Positions 11,201 to 24,180 of a stretch of DNA of 64,000 bases are shown here, in pieces. This DNA comes from Antedon mediterranea (taxonomy: Eukaryota > Echinodermata > Crinoidea > Comatulida > Antedonidae). The stretch covers positions 27,002,101 to 27,066,100 of the forward strand of contig NC_092677.1 of assembly GCF_964355755.1 (NCBI RefSeq), read 5' to 3'. Under the pieces are notes generated by a model, which was not told the DNA's origin, did no database searches, and saw only the letters and a list, made by a program, of their open reading frames with translations. How positions within the stretch are numbered: the stretch's first letter is position 1; every line of letters starts with the position of its first letter. The position numbers and the translations under genes were made by a program.

Positions 11201-12706
11201 TGGCACCTGACGTTGAAGTAGACGATGGAAAAGGAACCATTTTGATTTCAAGCGATGAAGGAGAAACAGAAGGTTACCTTTGAAATTAAATATTTTATAG
11301 TATTAATAATAATATATCAATTTTTTAAAATAATTGTTATGTATAAAAATGAAATATAAAAGTTAATTATATCTCAACCGTAATAGTAAATAACGATTAT
11401 TTTATTTACCTGACGTTTCGTCAACTATCAGTTGGTTTTCTCAAAGTGTAGTAACACGTATGTCACAGTTGACCTCTAGATGACGGGGTCAACACATTGG
11501 ACTTTTATATTTTATTTGTAATACCAACCGAATGAATCTTTTTAATGATGTATAAAAATGGTATAATGTGAATTGGATTCATTTTATTTATAATGAAAAA
11601 AGTTTATATAAACCAAAAGAAAAATAAATGTCATAAATAAAATATTATGTTGCCCAGTTAACAATTTGTAATACAAAGTTTACAATATAATTTTTAAACC
11701 TGGAACTACCAATGCAATCTGTACTTAAAATCTATTTCTAGACTTATTTGACCACCATCCACATTCATAAATATTTAATGATTTATTAATATGTATGGTT
11801 GTGTTCTATTTATATTATATTTTTATCTTACAGAAAACAATGATAAGTGTTTAGCTGATTTTGCCATAAGGCATTCAAGTCGACTAAAAGCTGATGATTT
11901 CTTGCAAAATTATTCACTTATTTTGAACATAGACCAGTGGTTAGTATATATTATTAATTTGTTGAATGAGGGAATAATAAATAGATGACAGTAGAAAGGT
12001 AAGCCTAATAGAAAAAAATGGTTCACAAGTTCAGAAGAAGTGTAGAAATGGCAGAAAGAATGACATAGAGTCAACATTATTCTACTGCATTTAGGTCTTA
12101 TCACAGACATTGTTGATTGCAGTGACTGCTTCATTATTGCAGTAAAAAATGTAGTTACTGCAGTAATAAGAAATAATTTTGACATGATCCCTTGATGTAT
12201 TTATAGAATGGAATAAATAAACATGCAACAACATTACTTTTATTACAGTAACATATTTGATGATGATGTGGATTTTAAAGTTGTAGGCGAGAAACCTAGG
12301 CCGATTAGTGAGACTGAAGCAACAAGCAGTAAGGTGACAGAGAAAGGGGAAAGCAGCTCTCAATCTACCTCACAGCCTAGCACTGTAGTTGGTAAGACAT
12401 GTATTTGCTTATTATAATATATTAAAATTTGACTTACCTGTATTTTTCATATGAGATATTTAAAAATAGCATACCATCTGTATTATTTAGCAAGTACTTC
12501 AGTCAGTTTCTGAGTGTTTTTATTATGTCTTTAATCTTATAGATGATGAAGATGACATCATGGTAGTAGTTGATGAAGGTCAAGAAGCAAGTGTATCTAA
12601 GAAACGCAAACTCTCTGAGGACATGGACGATAAATCTGCCAAGAAATCAAAAGTAACATCACAAACAAGAAATGGAGATGATGACACGTTAATTATTGAC
12701 CCTTGA
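5205..12706 (+). CDS. UBA2: SUMO-activating enzyme subunit 2
   Basis: Seventeen exons: 5205-5348, 5679-5762, 6468-6538, 6782-6846, 6950-7050, 7289-7410, 7635-7827, 8159-8258, 8939-9081, 9497-9590, 9875-9987, 10297-10398, 10771-10824, 11176-11272, 11834-11939, 12249-12391, 12543-12706, giving 631 residues (human 640). UBA2 pairs with SAE1 to adenylate SUMO, holds it as a thioester and passes it to UBC9. Visible: the nucleotide-binding GAGGIG at 26-31, the segment [18 protein letters not shown], the catalytic cysteine in PGCTIRNTP (Cys175), zinc ligands CYEC (160, 163) and CYVC (436, 439), and a ubiquitin-like fold domain ending near 545. The tail is acidic and basic by turns, with two hydrophobic-acidic patches (DIMVVVD, TLIIDP) that could be SUMO-interacting. 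An in-frame upstream ATG at 5160 exists, but MAASVRG matches the family start. The donor after exon 14 (GTTACC) is weak. Confidence 0.97.
7899..8012 (-). repeat. Dispersed repeat with hammerhead-like core, copy 1
   Basis: About 114 bp in UBA2 intron 7, shared with 20193-20300 (common words GAGGCATTTAATAA, GACATGTTT, CTTATATACC). Read on the minus strand, 7978-7947 gives CTGATGA, a five-pair hairpin, then GAAAC and ATGTC. Confidence 0.6.
9604..9760. mobile_element. Palindromic MITE, copy 2
   Basis: Full-length copy in UBA2 intron 10. Both ends carry the terminal repeat (AAGCTCTGTTTACACTATC and TAGTGTAGACAGAGCTT) flanked by TTA/TA. The internal CATATCACTACCATATTTGG segment is duplicated. Confidence 0.88.
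9966..10250 (+). repeat. 68-bp tandem repeat derived from the exon 11 donor region
   Basis: Units recur at 10101, 10169 and 10237 (exact spacing 68), with a diverged unit near 10020. Each carries CCTGGGTACATGC followed by GAGTAGATTATCA, matching the end of UBA2 exon 11 (CTTGGATACATGC) and its donor (GTAGGTTATCA). Confidence 0.8.
10554..10673. mobile_element. Palindromic MITE, copy 3
   Basis: In UBA2 intron 12, with both terminal repeats (AAGCTCTGTCTACACTATC and GTGTAGACAGAGCTT). The interior is shortened to about half. Confidence 0.87.
11379..11520 (-). repeat. Repeat with GACGTTTCGTC motif and possible degenerate hammerhead
   Basis: In UBA2 intron 14. On the minus strand 11431-11412 reads CTGATAGTTGACGAAACGTC, close to a minimal hammerhead core. 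The plus-strand GACGTTTCGTC word is common in invertebrate retroelement ends. Boundaries are approximate. Confidence 0.35.
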
Positions 12707-13368
12707 AAACATACATAACAACGTTTATAACACTCCCTGAATAACAATCTGGAGCCAGAGTTTCCTGAAAGCCATTTTGGGCTATTTCAGCGATGTCCAG
12801 TGTCTTGTATTAAATTTAATATTTTTTTATAAAAGATAAGGTTTTGTAAGATCAGAAGTATTTTTTCTCCGATATAATTTTTTCTTTTCATCAACTATTC
12901 AAAAGTTTGATTTAACATACTAGAATTTTAGCACAGGTTAGAGGAGTGGAATAACACAGTGTCGGACCTCTAGAGGGAGTGCATCCAATTCATGCGACTG
13001 CACCTAGAATCAGACCTCTTTTTTTTCATTTTACCAAAAATCCATAATTGTATTTTGATCAACTTTGCACACTCAATTTTAATGTTAATTGGTCTTGGCT
13101 GCCTTTGAGACACTCCTTTTCAGAGTGTATCCATGATTTAACACTACAGATAACCCTGTCCTGAAGGTGTCCCCTTAATAGATACCGTCCTAATGCATAT
13201 TAAAACCTTCTATATTCTGTAAGATATATTGTCATTGGTACAGTAATAGTATTATTTATACATGAGAAATCTAGCACTGATATCAGGTTGAATATTGTCT
13301 GAATGATTTAACAATTATTGGTGTTTACTACCTGAATAATGTCAAAAACTTCTTGTATGTTGTTTCTT

Positions 13369-13374
13369 AATAAA
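13369..13374 (+). other. Poly(A) signal of UBA2
   Basis: AATAAA in TTCTTAATAAAATTAC, about 660 bp after the UBA2 stop. Confidence 0.5.
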
Positions 13375-13379
13375 ATTAC

Positions 13380-15469
13380 ATTCTAAATTAAACAGTCTCT
13401 TTGTAATTATCTTTCATATTGTATGTTTCTTCATTAAAAAAAAAAAATACTATCAGTATCTTTGCAATTCTCTACGATGTCTAGGTTCTGTTGTAAAAAA
13501 TATCTTATTTACTTTTACACAGAATTATTTGACTTTGAATTGAGTATCTATTTGGAAAATACTGGGTGTCTAGAAAAATCCGATATATCTCAGATCTAAG
13601 TTTTCTAGAAACAATAGTATATACAAATCAAAACACAATTTTATTTATTTCGAATATCAAATGTTTAGTATTATATTAGTGATAATTTTTGTGTATGACA
13701 CGCCAATTTCTCGATCATTAAAGTTGTATTTTTCATGTTTTTGGGGGACACTCTCCCCACAAAAAATGAAGAATAATAAAATCAGATTTTGATTAGGCCA
13801 TTTTGTAGTTTTAATAAAGTTAATCACTTGGCAGAATGTTTTCATTTATAAAAAGACAAACGTTTGAATTTAACTAAAATTGAAGTGAATAACTATTTAA
13901 AAAAAAGAAATTCCAATTATACGTCGATCGTTGTGACATAAATTCGAAAAATACGCTGATGTCATGTTTCGTCATCAATTTAAATTCACGCAATTAAAAC
14001 AAAAAGATCCGGGAAGTGGAAAAACCCACACCCGCAACAATATGATCAAACAATACTAATTGTATTCGATACCGTTGAGTATATAGTTCTTTCGTTGAGT
14101 AATTTTAACGGAGTTGAGCGCTAAAATTGTTCTTAACGAAAACTTTTCGAAAGCTTGCATTAACGATTTTAATTCGAATTTTCTGTTTAGCACAATCCGT
14201 TTAAAAGTTACCATTCGAATACAAAAAGTACTAACGATCTGTATGTTGGAACGAAATTGTATATTATTAAGCATTGATCATTTCGGAAATTCCTGTCGTA
14301 AGGGTCACGTCAGATGCTTCAACCATAGGTCTACCGGGAAGTCTACGTACAATAAAATGTCAGCAAATATTCAAAAATTAAAATGTACGCCGAGTACGTT
14401 TATTTATATATATATTCTAAGCTACGCTTACAAGATAGATCGATGGCATTCGTAATCGTAGTCCTAGTAGGCTTCATGCCTGCTTACAAAATAGACAGTC
14501 AGAATTAACAATCATGTTTAGTTTTGGCTTTGTTTTAAGTTAGGCTACATAAAAAATGTTACATTACAATAAAATTATTAAAGATAATCCATGATCATGA
14601 GGATTAGGTCTAATTAAATGAAAACACTTTGAATAGGCCATTTCGTAGTTTTAATAATGCTAATTGCTTCCGTAGAAAAACAATTTTTATAGAATAATGA
14701 ATTCATTTACGCGGTATAAAAAAACGGACAAAATAAACGGTTCAATCAAAAACCATAGTCAGATAAATTTCTTTTTTCGATCCAATTTTTGGTCAAAGTG
14801 AATAACTATTATGTGACATTAAAATGGTATATTCAACAAAAACATTAAAACAAAATGTTTTTCAGGGGGACAATCTTTTATTATTATTCGTTAATTAAGA
14901 TCTACCCTAAACTTAATAACAAATATGAATCTTTTAGTACCGTAATACCAGATACTCCTACTTTTTAAAACTCTTCACTTATAGTCTCTCCACACTGATT
15001 TATCCATGAGTACACCAACCAGGGAGTTGTTAACAACTCCCTGCACCAACAACAGTAAATGCAAAATCTGTCTCTAATCGTATTTAATAGGCCTACAATC
15101 GGACTAAATACCGTTTTTAAGTAGAATCTGCATACTGTGTGTGGTGTGTGTTAACTGAGAACGTTTATCACATGATGTTATATCAGCTGTCCGATTGGCT
15201 GTAGAGAAATACGTATGGCGCGGTGTATTCTATTTCACGACATCTTTGGAAAAATCAGGGAGCGAACAACATCTAAAACGACCAGAAGTAAATTGTAAAA
15301 TTTACTAGCAGGGAGACCCGAAATATAAGTAACATCACTCAAGTTTGGATTTGCAGGCCGTACTTGAAACCATCATACAATTAAAATCCTTTGTAGATTG
15401 ATGGTTTAAGAGAAAACATCGTATAAAAACGCCCCATCTACATCGGGCTAGGCCAACCGTAAAGCAAAA
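13380..15469. other. Intergenic region UBA2-TRPC4AP
   Basis: No coding gene recognised. Open frames near 13657-13845, 14056-14274 and 14114-14455 show no family motif. Two diverged copies of a segment are visible near 13790-13840 and 14633-14690 (shared words TAGGCCATTT and GTAGTTTTAATAA). The last 250 bp before 15470 should hold the TRPC4AP 5' UTR and promoter. Confidence 0.5.
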
Positions 15470-18400
15470 ATGACGAAAGTATTCGGGCCTGCTGAGGCCA
15501 TCAAAACGGTCGTTCGTGATCTAAGATCAAATAAACCCAGCTCAAGTGGGCCTAGCAAAAGGAAACGTTCAAAAACATCTAGTAATAATATTCTCAGTAA
15601 GGTGTATGGCGCCCAATACACTGGTAAAGGTGTCAAAAGCATTACTATGGTATGACATTTTGTATATAAGCCTAATTTTCAAATGAAGTGAAAAAAAAAA
15701 TTGTCTTTTTTTGTTACATCATCCATGCATGTGGTGGTGCCTTTTCGGCTACATTGGACTTTGTATAGACCGTTATTAAAAGTTCATGTGACAAATACAA
15801 TTATTCTGTATAGGCCTAGTATATAGATATAAAATAAATTCTTTTATCTAGTGTTATTAAATATACCAGTAATATCAAATTATGACTTGTTTTTCAGATG
15901 CCAAAAGAAATTTTAAATGATTGCGACAGACGAATTGGTATAGCGATATCGGAAGACATTGCCGCCACAGTGCATGACCTGGCTACAGTTTTAGAAAATG
16001 TATTTTATAAGAAGTGTGAATCACAGTCGCAACGCAATACAGATTTATGGAAAGGAATCCAGCTTTTAAAGGTGCAATTGGGTTTTTTTTTTTGCAGTTC
16101 TCCGATTATTAATAACCCATTTTAGGCTCTACTACTTTTATATGAACATAAATATATACAAACTAAATATGTTATTTTTGGATGTCTTTAATAATTGAAG
16201 TTAAATTATAAATTTAGTTTATTCATTTATTTAATACTGTATATTATATATTATAGATAATTGTAATTTAATTACTGTATTTGGATCTGAAATACAGCAG
16301 GCTGTGTTGAGATAAAAATATTAGAAAAAAGTTAAAATCAAAACTTGAAAGCAACCACTGCATGTACATTAACTATTGATAAGTGTGGATTTTGTTTACA
16401 TAGCAGTGTCCTTGACACATTTGGAAGAATTACTACTTATTCCAGGGACAACTCCCTGCTTATTCTAACCAAAGGTGTTTTTAATTTGATAGGATATTGT
16501 TACTTTGCTCAATGTTGAAGGTGGTCAGGTTGCATTGGGATGTTTTAAAGAAAATAAAGTAGTAAATGCGGAAATGTTTGACATGTTTGGAGGTGTACAG
16601 GTAGGTTCTAAGTATGTTACTTAAACGCGCTCTGGGCACATCACATAGTGTAGACGGAGCTTTAGTGTGTAATGAACAATGCTACTGTATGTATTGTAAT
16701 ATTTTCCAGCCTAATAAACAAGTGGTGCTTTAATGAACCTTTCATAACATTAGCTAATTTTTATTTTTCATTTCATTTATTTCGTCTCGCATATAACAAA
16801 AAATACAAACAAATTTCCATTAGCACATTATAATTGTATAACAGATATAAATAATGACAAATAAAAAGCAAGTAAAATGTAGTTTAATGCAGATGTATTA
16901 TATTTATATATTATTTTTTCCTTACAGATTGTTGTTGAAATTTTGCTGAGAATGGAGAGTAATCCTGTCAATAAGAAATCAAAGGGTAAGAATTATTCTG
17001 TGTTAATTGTTTTTAACTGTAAAGCAAATGACAACTGGAGACCTTGGCCTGACCCTAACATAAGCTTGTGTCCACCAACAATAAACATGCGGTATCGCAT
17101 CTTCTGTAGGCAACCTTCGTTCCATATGACTATCCTGACACTATACAGTAGAAAGGTATGGTTTTGGTTCAGGGTGCCTATAAATTTAGGCAGAGTTCAC
17201 AGTCGTTTTATAATTAAAAAAATTTTGTTATACCACAGAAGCTGATTGGAGACGAAAATTAACGCACGCATGTTTGGATACGTTGCATCATATGTGTTTA
17301 ACGGTATGTCTAAATAATGGTTACTAAATTGTTTCGTTTATTTATTTTACCAGCATAAAATCAATACATGTACCTTCAGAAGAAGTCGGCTACAAAAACA
17401 GTAACATAAAAAAAACAAAAATAACAAATCGATAAAAAATGCTGGGCAGGGGCAGCTTAAGCAAAATACATTGCTGTAACTCAAATGAGTCAGTTACCCC
17501 TCGTATAAAATTTAAAGTTTGTCTGCAAATGTAAAGTGAACATAAAAAAATCTAATTATAAAACAGAATGCATCAAAAGCCGTGAACCTCTGGTATTGTG
17601 TATACTTCACAATAGAGAAGGCCTTTCTTTTGTTAATGTACTTGTGAAATGAGGTTACTTTTATTTGCCTATTTGATTTTTGTGTTTTTATTTATAATGC
17701 ATGCATGGAATACATTATTACACATTATTTAACACTAAACCAATAAATGACTACTTCCTTTCTGGATTGCATCAAGGATTCCAGATTGTCGCCTTCACTT
17801 CTCTGCCAAATCATTGATACTTGTTTCTGTACTAAAACTTGTGGACGCATCGCTTTGATTTGTTGCATCTTTGGAACAAACTTCCACCTTTTGTTTTAAA
17901 CTTATTTAAAATTAAATTAAAAACTCAATTTTAAACTCGCACATATTTGATTATTTTAACTGTTAATGATTCATGCTATACAAATTTAATTAAATATTTC
18001 AATCAATTAATCTTTTTAATATTGATTCAATTCAAGACATTTGCGTCCAAAAGACAAAAATAAAAAAAAAACAGTAATGACAGATTGAGATAATTTTAAA
18101 AATGGACGAAGGCAGGATCCCAAAAAGATGAAAATATTCTGGCAGGATTGCATTGACAAATTGATAATAAATAAATAATTAAATAAATAATGCAATAAAA
18201 AACAAATAAATATTATACCGTTTATGCAATGTGTATGGAAATGCATAATAGAATTTACACTTGTCTTTCTAGCTACATGTTGATGTTGCTGTACCACTGT
18301 CTAAGCAAGATGACTTGATATTTTACCTATTCTCACTAATGGCAGAAAAGTCCTGCTTTCTACGAGCAGCAACACTATTAGAAGATGTACTTGGAGTGCG

Positions 18401-21400
18401 AAAGACTATGTTAAAACTAGAAAGTATACGTAAGTCAATAAATATTATATTACAAAAATTACTAATACAAGTATAATCCAAGGCTCGAGTATATCGCACC
18501 TCCTAATTTAGGCTAAATTTAGACACAAGGTAAATACTGTACATTGTAATCCAAATATAATTCCACCCCATAATTTTCAGAAAATTTTGTAACCACAACA
18601 CCCGTATAACGTTTTGGAACTGTAAAGAAAGATAAAATCTGTCAATGTTGCCAGTATTCATTTAGTATAATGCGTTACTACCTTCATCAACGGTCTGAAT
18701 AATTAAAATGATATCTTTAGGTCAAACCATTCATATATTTATATTTTGATCACAATTTTCAGCAAATTTACACAAGTTAGTCGAGAGTTTTGATGAAGAA
18801 CAAATGGCCAACTTCTGTCGTGTTCTGTCAATTGCAATGTCCGACCTCGACCCAGGTGATGATGGCAACACGCTCCAAGCACAAGATCAAGCTAGTCGTA
18901 AGAAAGTTGGTGTACCGATCTCAGAGACCAATCAAGGTGATTACGAATTTGATGTTTAAAAAATAATATAGTCTGTAAATTATTTTTTAATCTTATAATA
19001 TTGGCGTTTGTGATTGCTTTTTTTTTTGTACAGGTATTCTTATAGAGCTTCCACACTTCTTAAAGAAAATAGTGCGTATAGCAGTTAAAGAAATAGGTAA
19101 GGGGTATACACACATGGTTTGTAAACAAACAGTATTGTTTTTACAAATTGCCTTGAAATATTATTTTAATAATTATTATTGTTTTAATAGTTATATTTGT
19201 TTATAATATTTAAAATATTTTATACCAATTTACATGAATTAATAACTACAAAATATTGTTATTAATTCAGATGGGTCAATGCCACCCTCATTGCCAGAAG
19301 TATTCAGTGAGATAGAAGGCTGGGTGACATGGTTGGACAGCTCACTAGCCTTTGACCCATTAATGGACATTGACAGTGAATTGGACGATTCTATGGTTGA
19401 CCAACCACTGGACTTCCAATCGCTTGCCCTACCACAATCTATTAAAAGAATGCATGAATTGGTGTACAAAGTTGAGGTGTTGTATGTGCTGTGTCTTCTA
19501 TTAAGTGGCAAGCAGAGAAACAAGGTAATTCATTACAACCAAAGTGATGGACACATCTTCTTTGCCATGATGACTTAGGTGGTTATGCTACAACCTGCTA
19601 TACATTTCACGCCATGAATTAATGAATATTTCTCACTACAGTACTGTTGGTGTGCCTACATAGGTAGGATAGGATAGACAGATGCCTTTTCACTCGAGAT
19701 CCTGTGAATTCTGTTCCAGCAAGCTTCAAAGTGCTGGGAACAGAGCAGAGATTTAAATGATTCCTGTGCTTTTCTTCCTTTCTTGGTTATTTTAGGATAA
19801 TTTATAGATCATTTTTGTGTGTAAAATTCTTAGAAACATTGTATGTGCACTATATAAGACTACCATGAAATAATTATCATTACATGCCAACTCCAGGTTG
19901 TTGATCCTACCTCATTGGACCCAATCTTGTTTTTACATAGGTTCATACCGAGGTGTCGTCACACAAGCTTATGCCCGGATTAAATCGTTTGTTTGACCGT
20001 GTCATCTGGCGGTGTAACCTGCGTCCATTTCACCGCCAATCGGGACACTTGGAGAATTGCGAGTGTAGTCCTGAAGTAGCACTGAAGATTCAGTTCTTGC
20101 GTCTTATTCACAGTTATTGTGATCATCATCAGTAAGTTCACTACAGGCCTCTATTTTGTTTTCATTTTTAAATTCATTTGTGATAAGCTTAAATATAACG
20201 AGGCATTTAATAAGAAGCCAAACTGACTTTAATTTGAGCTCAGACATGTTTAGAGAACCATTTCTCAACATCATAAGTATCTGGCAGTTCTTATATACCA
20301 CCTTAACTTTTTGTAAATGTGGCAATTAATTAGCATAATAAAGAATTCATTTGTACTTGAAATTTCACTCATATGTTCAGAACATTGTATTTAAAACTTT
20401 TGCAGCAACAAATATTTGATTATGACCAGATCAGAGATCCAGGAAGTGACGAGGATATCTGTGAGTCTAGGGCTACCTGTAGCAGATGAAGTTAAAAACA
20501 TAAACAAATCACTACTATGCACTGGCAAGAAAGGACTGCTGACAAAGGTCATTGAAGCCATGAAAAGGTCAACAGTAGAGTCGCATTTCAGGTAACTTAA
20601 ATAATTTCATAAATCTTCATTGTATAGTTCTCCCAATACTTTTTCCTGTATGGATATGTCTCCCTATTTTTATTTTCACTTCCTGTTGCACACAAAATAT
20701 AAAACTGTAAGGTAGGTGCCTGGGTACAAAATTTGCCAAATATTTGGAGGTCGGATTATACTCTGATTGAATTACTAACATCTGGGTATTTAAACAGTCT
20801 TAGCATCTGGTGTCAGAATTGAGCCTAAAGTAGAGGGTGGGATTAATTATACCAGAGGATGAGATTACTATTAGTGTAGCTTTTCTTAATTCATATTGTC
20901 ATCTTATTTTATTGTTGTATTGGTTCTTTTCAGGTTTTGGTTGGGTAGAGCAGTAGAAAGCTTCTTGAGAGGCAAGACATCCGTGATAGACCAGACATTT
21001 ATATTAAAGAAGAGGCTACTTGAGGTTTGTGTGTAAAGCTCTGTCTACACTATCATATTTTTTGGTCGCATAAACTTTGATAGTGTAGAGAGCTTTAGAT
21101 TATTAATATTAGCATCCACATTTGTACACAGGACTTCTCCAGTTTCTTACCATTGCGTCCTCTAGTATCTATGGTAATGTCATTAATGTGATGGTTTTTC
21201 TGTATGTCTTTTCAGCATCTAATAAGTCACATGATTGACAATGATGTCAAATCCAAGGAGATTTTACAGAGCAGTTTTGATCTGCTAGCAGAATTAATGA
21301 AGTTCAACATCAAAGCATTTGAACGATTTGAGAAATGCACATCACAAGAAGGGGTAAGAAAGAAAAAATCTTTGTGAGTTTAATAACAGGCTATATAGAA

Positions 21401-22886
21401 TGATCTGATATTGACATTCAACTATCTTCTGGAAGCGGTGCATGCTAAAAACTAATGTAAGCGGAACTCTTTCAAATCTAAATATATCAATAAATGGGTC
21501 AGTATGATTTATGGAAACTGGTTGTAATTTGCAATATGTGCAAAACACATTGTTTTATTTTATGCAGCTGGATAAATTTATGTCAATGGTGAACAAAAAC
21601 CTTGTGGACTCCAACATGTTTATCAGGTGCCTACTTTTGACGCTAGAGAGGATTGAGCGAGAGGATGTCCATAACTTAGGTATGTAAATAGCAAATTTGA
21701 GGTATCGTGAACATTTATTAGTCTACATGGATTAAGACAAAAAAAGCTATTAAAAGCTACCAACTGTAGGTATAAATCGCAGCATGTGAAAATAGTACAA
21801 TAGGAAACTAGTTATTAAGTTCACTTGTCATTACAGAGTTTGCCCTTACAAAGTCCCGCCTCCTTATGCATATTCATGACAGGAAGACAAGAGTTGGTTT
21901 CCTGAAGAAGTTGATTAACATAATCCATGTAGAAATTCTCACGCAGGTAAATTTATTCGTAACTAAATTTGATGTTTTAATATCAACATAACATACTAAA
22001 CTTATTCCAAATGAGAGAGGTCTGGATAATTAAAACATCAAACATAACGCTTTGTTTTTGCTTCTTGAAGAAATAATTAAGCTCAACATATTTATTAAAG
22101 AAAGTGTTTAATGCTTAATGTTAATACAGGAGAATGTAAGCTGCCTGAACACCACAATCATCTTGCTGATGTTTGCTCAACGATCTGGAGAGCTATCTGT
22201 GTATCTAAAATTACTTAGAGAAGAGGAACAGAATAACTGCCGTCCTGGCTTCATTCTACACAACTTTAGGTAGGTTTATATATACACCTACTGTTTCAAT
22301 GCCTCTATGAACCCACAGCAGCCACATTACAGCGCTTACTATGAAATTGAACATACTGTAACCCACCTATTGTTCTAAAAGATGCACTAGCGATGCAAAC
22401 AGATTTATTTTCCAATGCTCCCTGCATTAATTATCAACTTTATTGCACTTAAAAAATACTACATATTACATATTGTGTAACATTGCATGTAACATTACAA
22501 AACATTAACTGCACTGCGATCAGTGATGCAGTAAACTCAATCATAACCATGATAAAATGATACATGTTTTCTGATTTATATTTAATTTATAGGCAACTAT
22601 TGTTTTTCTGGCAAGACCACTATCTTCACAAGGACAAAGATTGCACGGCCTTGGAAAAGGTAAGCAGTAAAATATTAAACTCCCTTGGTATCTTGTATGG
22701 CAAATAAAAATGCCACAAACAAACATCAACATTTTTAATTTCTGTTTTTAGAGCTCAAACATCAGTTTTTCAGTTTGGAAAGAAATGGTTTCTGGTTTAA
22801 CGAGCAACGACACGACATCGCCGAACACCTTAGCGTACTATTTAAAGCAAGACAACTTGTTAGATGATGACGTTGCTATGGAATGA
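15470..22886 (+). CDS. TRPC4AP: TRPC4-associated protein (TRUSS)
   Basis: Eighteen exons: 15470-15649, 15898-16071, 16493-16600, 16928-16985, 17239-17303, 18273-18429, 18763-18936, 19034-19096, 19271-19524, 19941-20131, 20406-20591, 20934-21024, 21216-21353, 21568-21679, 21837-21946, 22130-22269, 22593-22659, 22752-22886; 800 residues (human 797). All-helical scaffold protein known as a TNF receptor-1/TRPC4 partner and as a substrate receptor for cullin-RING ubiquitin ligases. Signature stretches seen: FDMFGGVQIVVEILLRM, KVEVLYVLCLLLSGKQRN, FWLGRAVESFLRGKTS, INIIHVEILTQENVSCLN and FFWQDHYLHKDKD near the end, all closely matching the vertebrate protein. The N-terminal 40 residues are Ser/Lys-rich and diverged. 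All introns appear to be U2 type. A poly(A) signal lies at 24115, implying a 3' UTR of about 1.2 kb. Start chosen as the only ATG opening the frame in exon 1. Confidence 0.96.
16621..16664. mobile_element. MITE remnant, 44 bp
   Basis: Internal-deletion derivative in TRPC4AP intron 3: it keeps GCTCTGGGCACATCACA joined to TAGTGTAGACGGAGCTTTA. Confidence 0.6.
16770..16840. repeat. Possible retroelement 3' tail fragment
   Basis: A TTCATTTATTTCGTC-like word followed by A-rich sequence. Similar starts occur at 17330, 59415 and 60280. Family not recognised. Confidence 0.25.
20193..20300 (-). repeat. Dispersed repeat with hammerhead-like core, copy 2
   Basis: Homologous to 7899-8012, in TRPC4AP intron 10. 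On the minus strand (20275-20243) the five-pair hairpin GAGAA/TTCTC and the AAACATGTC end are kept, but CTGATGA is degraded. Confidence 0.55.
21034..21097. mobile_element. MITE, miniature copy (64 bp)
   Basis: In TRPC4AP intron 12. Terminal repeats TAAAGCTCTGTCTACACTATC and GATAGTGTAGAGAGCTTTA are almost joined, flanked by TA. Confidence 0.75.
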
Positions 22887-24114
22887 ACAGGCTTTCTGAT
22901 TGGATGATTGTTGACCAATGAATGAAGGATGATTGTACATCAAAGGAACGAGTAAATGAATATGATATGCATTCAAGTTGAAAGATTTGGAGTAAGGTGT
23001 TTTACAGCTCAATTTATAACTAGCTGAAATGTGCATCTAGTAAGAATCAAACTTTTTAATTTAATATTGACGAATCAAGTGATAGAGAATTTCCAATGGG
23101 CTATAATTAAATCTTTGGTAGGTCGTAGGTAGAGTATTTTCAATAAAATTTCAATAAATAGTAATGAGCGGGTTGTATCTGCTAAGTCTAAACATATTTT
23201 AATATTAGTAATACTGTAATTAGGAATGTATGTAATGGAATTGTATAGTTTTGCCAAAGAAATACTCGACATAACTAAATATGTATATTGCATGAATTAG
23301 CCAGTGGTGGTTAAACAATTTGTAAAAACTAAAATTATATTGCTTGTCAAAAATAATGAGTGTTGATTATTACAATATATATTTTTTTTTAAATGAAAAT
23401 TTAAAATGTTGGTGTTTACCACTATGTTATAATAACTTGATTTGTAAATTGTTTTTAAACCTTTGCAGGCTAGTGTTTTATTTAAATGCTATACCTCGCT
23501 GTGACAATATTCAATTTTTTTTTACATTTTTAATGTTTTTATGCATAATTTCATTGATACATTTTGACAACTCATGGATCTACCTATACATACATTTTAT
23601 CTACCATTTATATTTTAATGTGTTTTTATTTTAAAAGGTTTTGATTTTATTTATTGTTTCGTAAAATGAATTTTTAATGTTTCTTTTGTGTATGTAAATT
23701 TAATTTAGTTTTCTTTTTGTAAAATATTTTTGAGTGATTACTTATTATTTTCTTCTAAATATTGATAAGTTTGTAACGATTTCTTTTTGATTAATAATGC
23801 AATACTACATGTACATAATGCTTATTATTCTTCAAAACACTATTGCATTAATATACTATCAAGTCTTGAATTATAAAGACTTCTGTAATTTTTATATTTT
23901 AATAAGTTGAATTGCTCAGAATTTGTCTTTTACCTGCTGTTTGTGGTTAGTACAGTTAACATATTAATAAGTTTATCCTGTAATAATATTGTACGATGCT
24001 ATAACATAATATTCAAAATAATAATTCTTATTTACTTCTGGTTTATTTATTTATTACCTGTTTTGTTTATTTCTATTCACAATATTGCAACAGATATTTT
24101 ATTTTATTTATGTG
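22887..24114 (+). other. TRPC4AP 3' UTR
   Basis: A/T-rich sequence with no credible coding frame between the stop and the AATAAA at 24115-24120. Confidence 0.55.
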
Positions 24115-24120
24115 AATAAA
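24115..24120 (+). other. Poly(A) signal of TRPC4AP
   Basis: AATAAA in GTGAATAAAATCTGC. Closer candidates were not seen. Confidence 0.45.
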
Positions 24121-24180
24121 ATCTGCATACATTATCTGTAAAAATGTGAGTTGTGTTTTATGTTAATGATGTTTTAAACA

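Noticed and set aside
14114-14455. 113-codon plus-strand open frame with an overlapping minus-strand frame
   Set aside because: Low-complexity composition, no recognised family, no convincing splice or poly(A) context.
16943-17245. 100-codon open frame extending TRPC4AP exon 4
   Set aside because: It is exon 4 read through its GTAAG donor; splicing to 17239 restores the family sequence.
23344-24119. Open frames encoding Phe/Ile/Leu-rich peptides that look like membrane proteins
   Set aside because: A/T-rich TRPC4AP 3' UTR gives hydrophobic codons by composition; no conserved motif.
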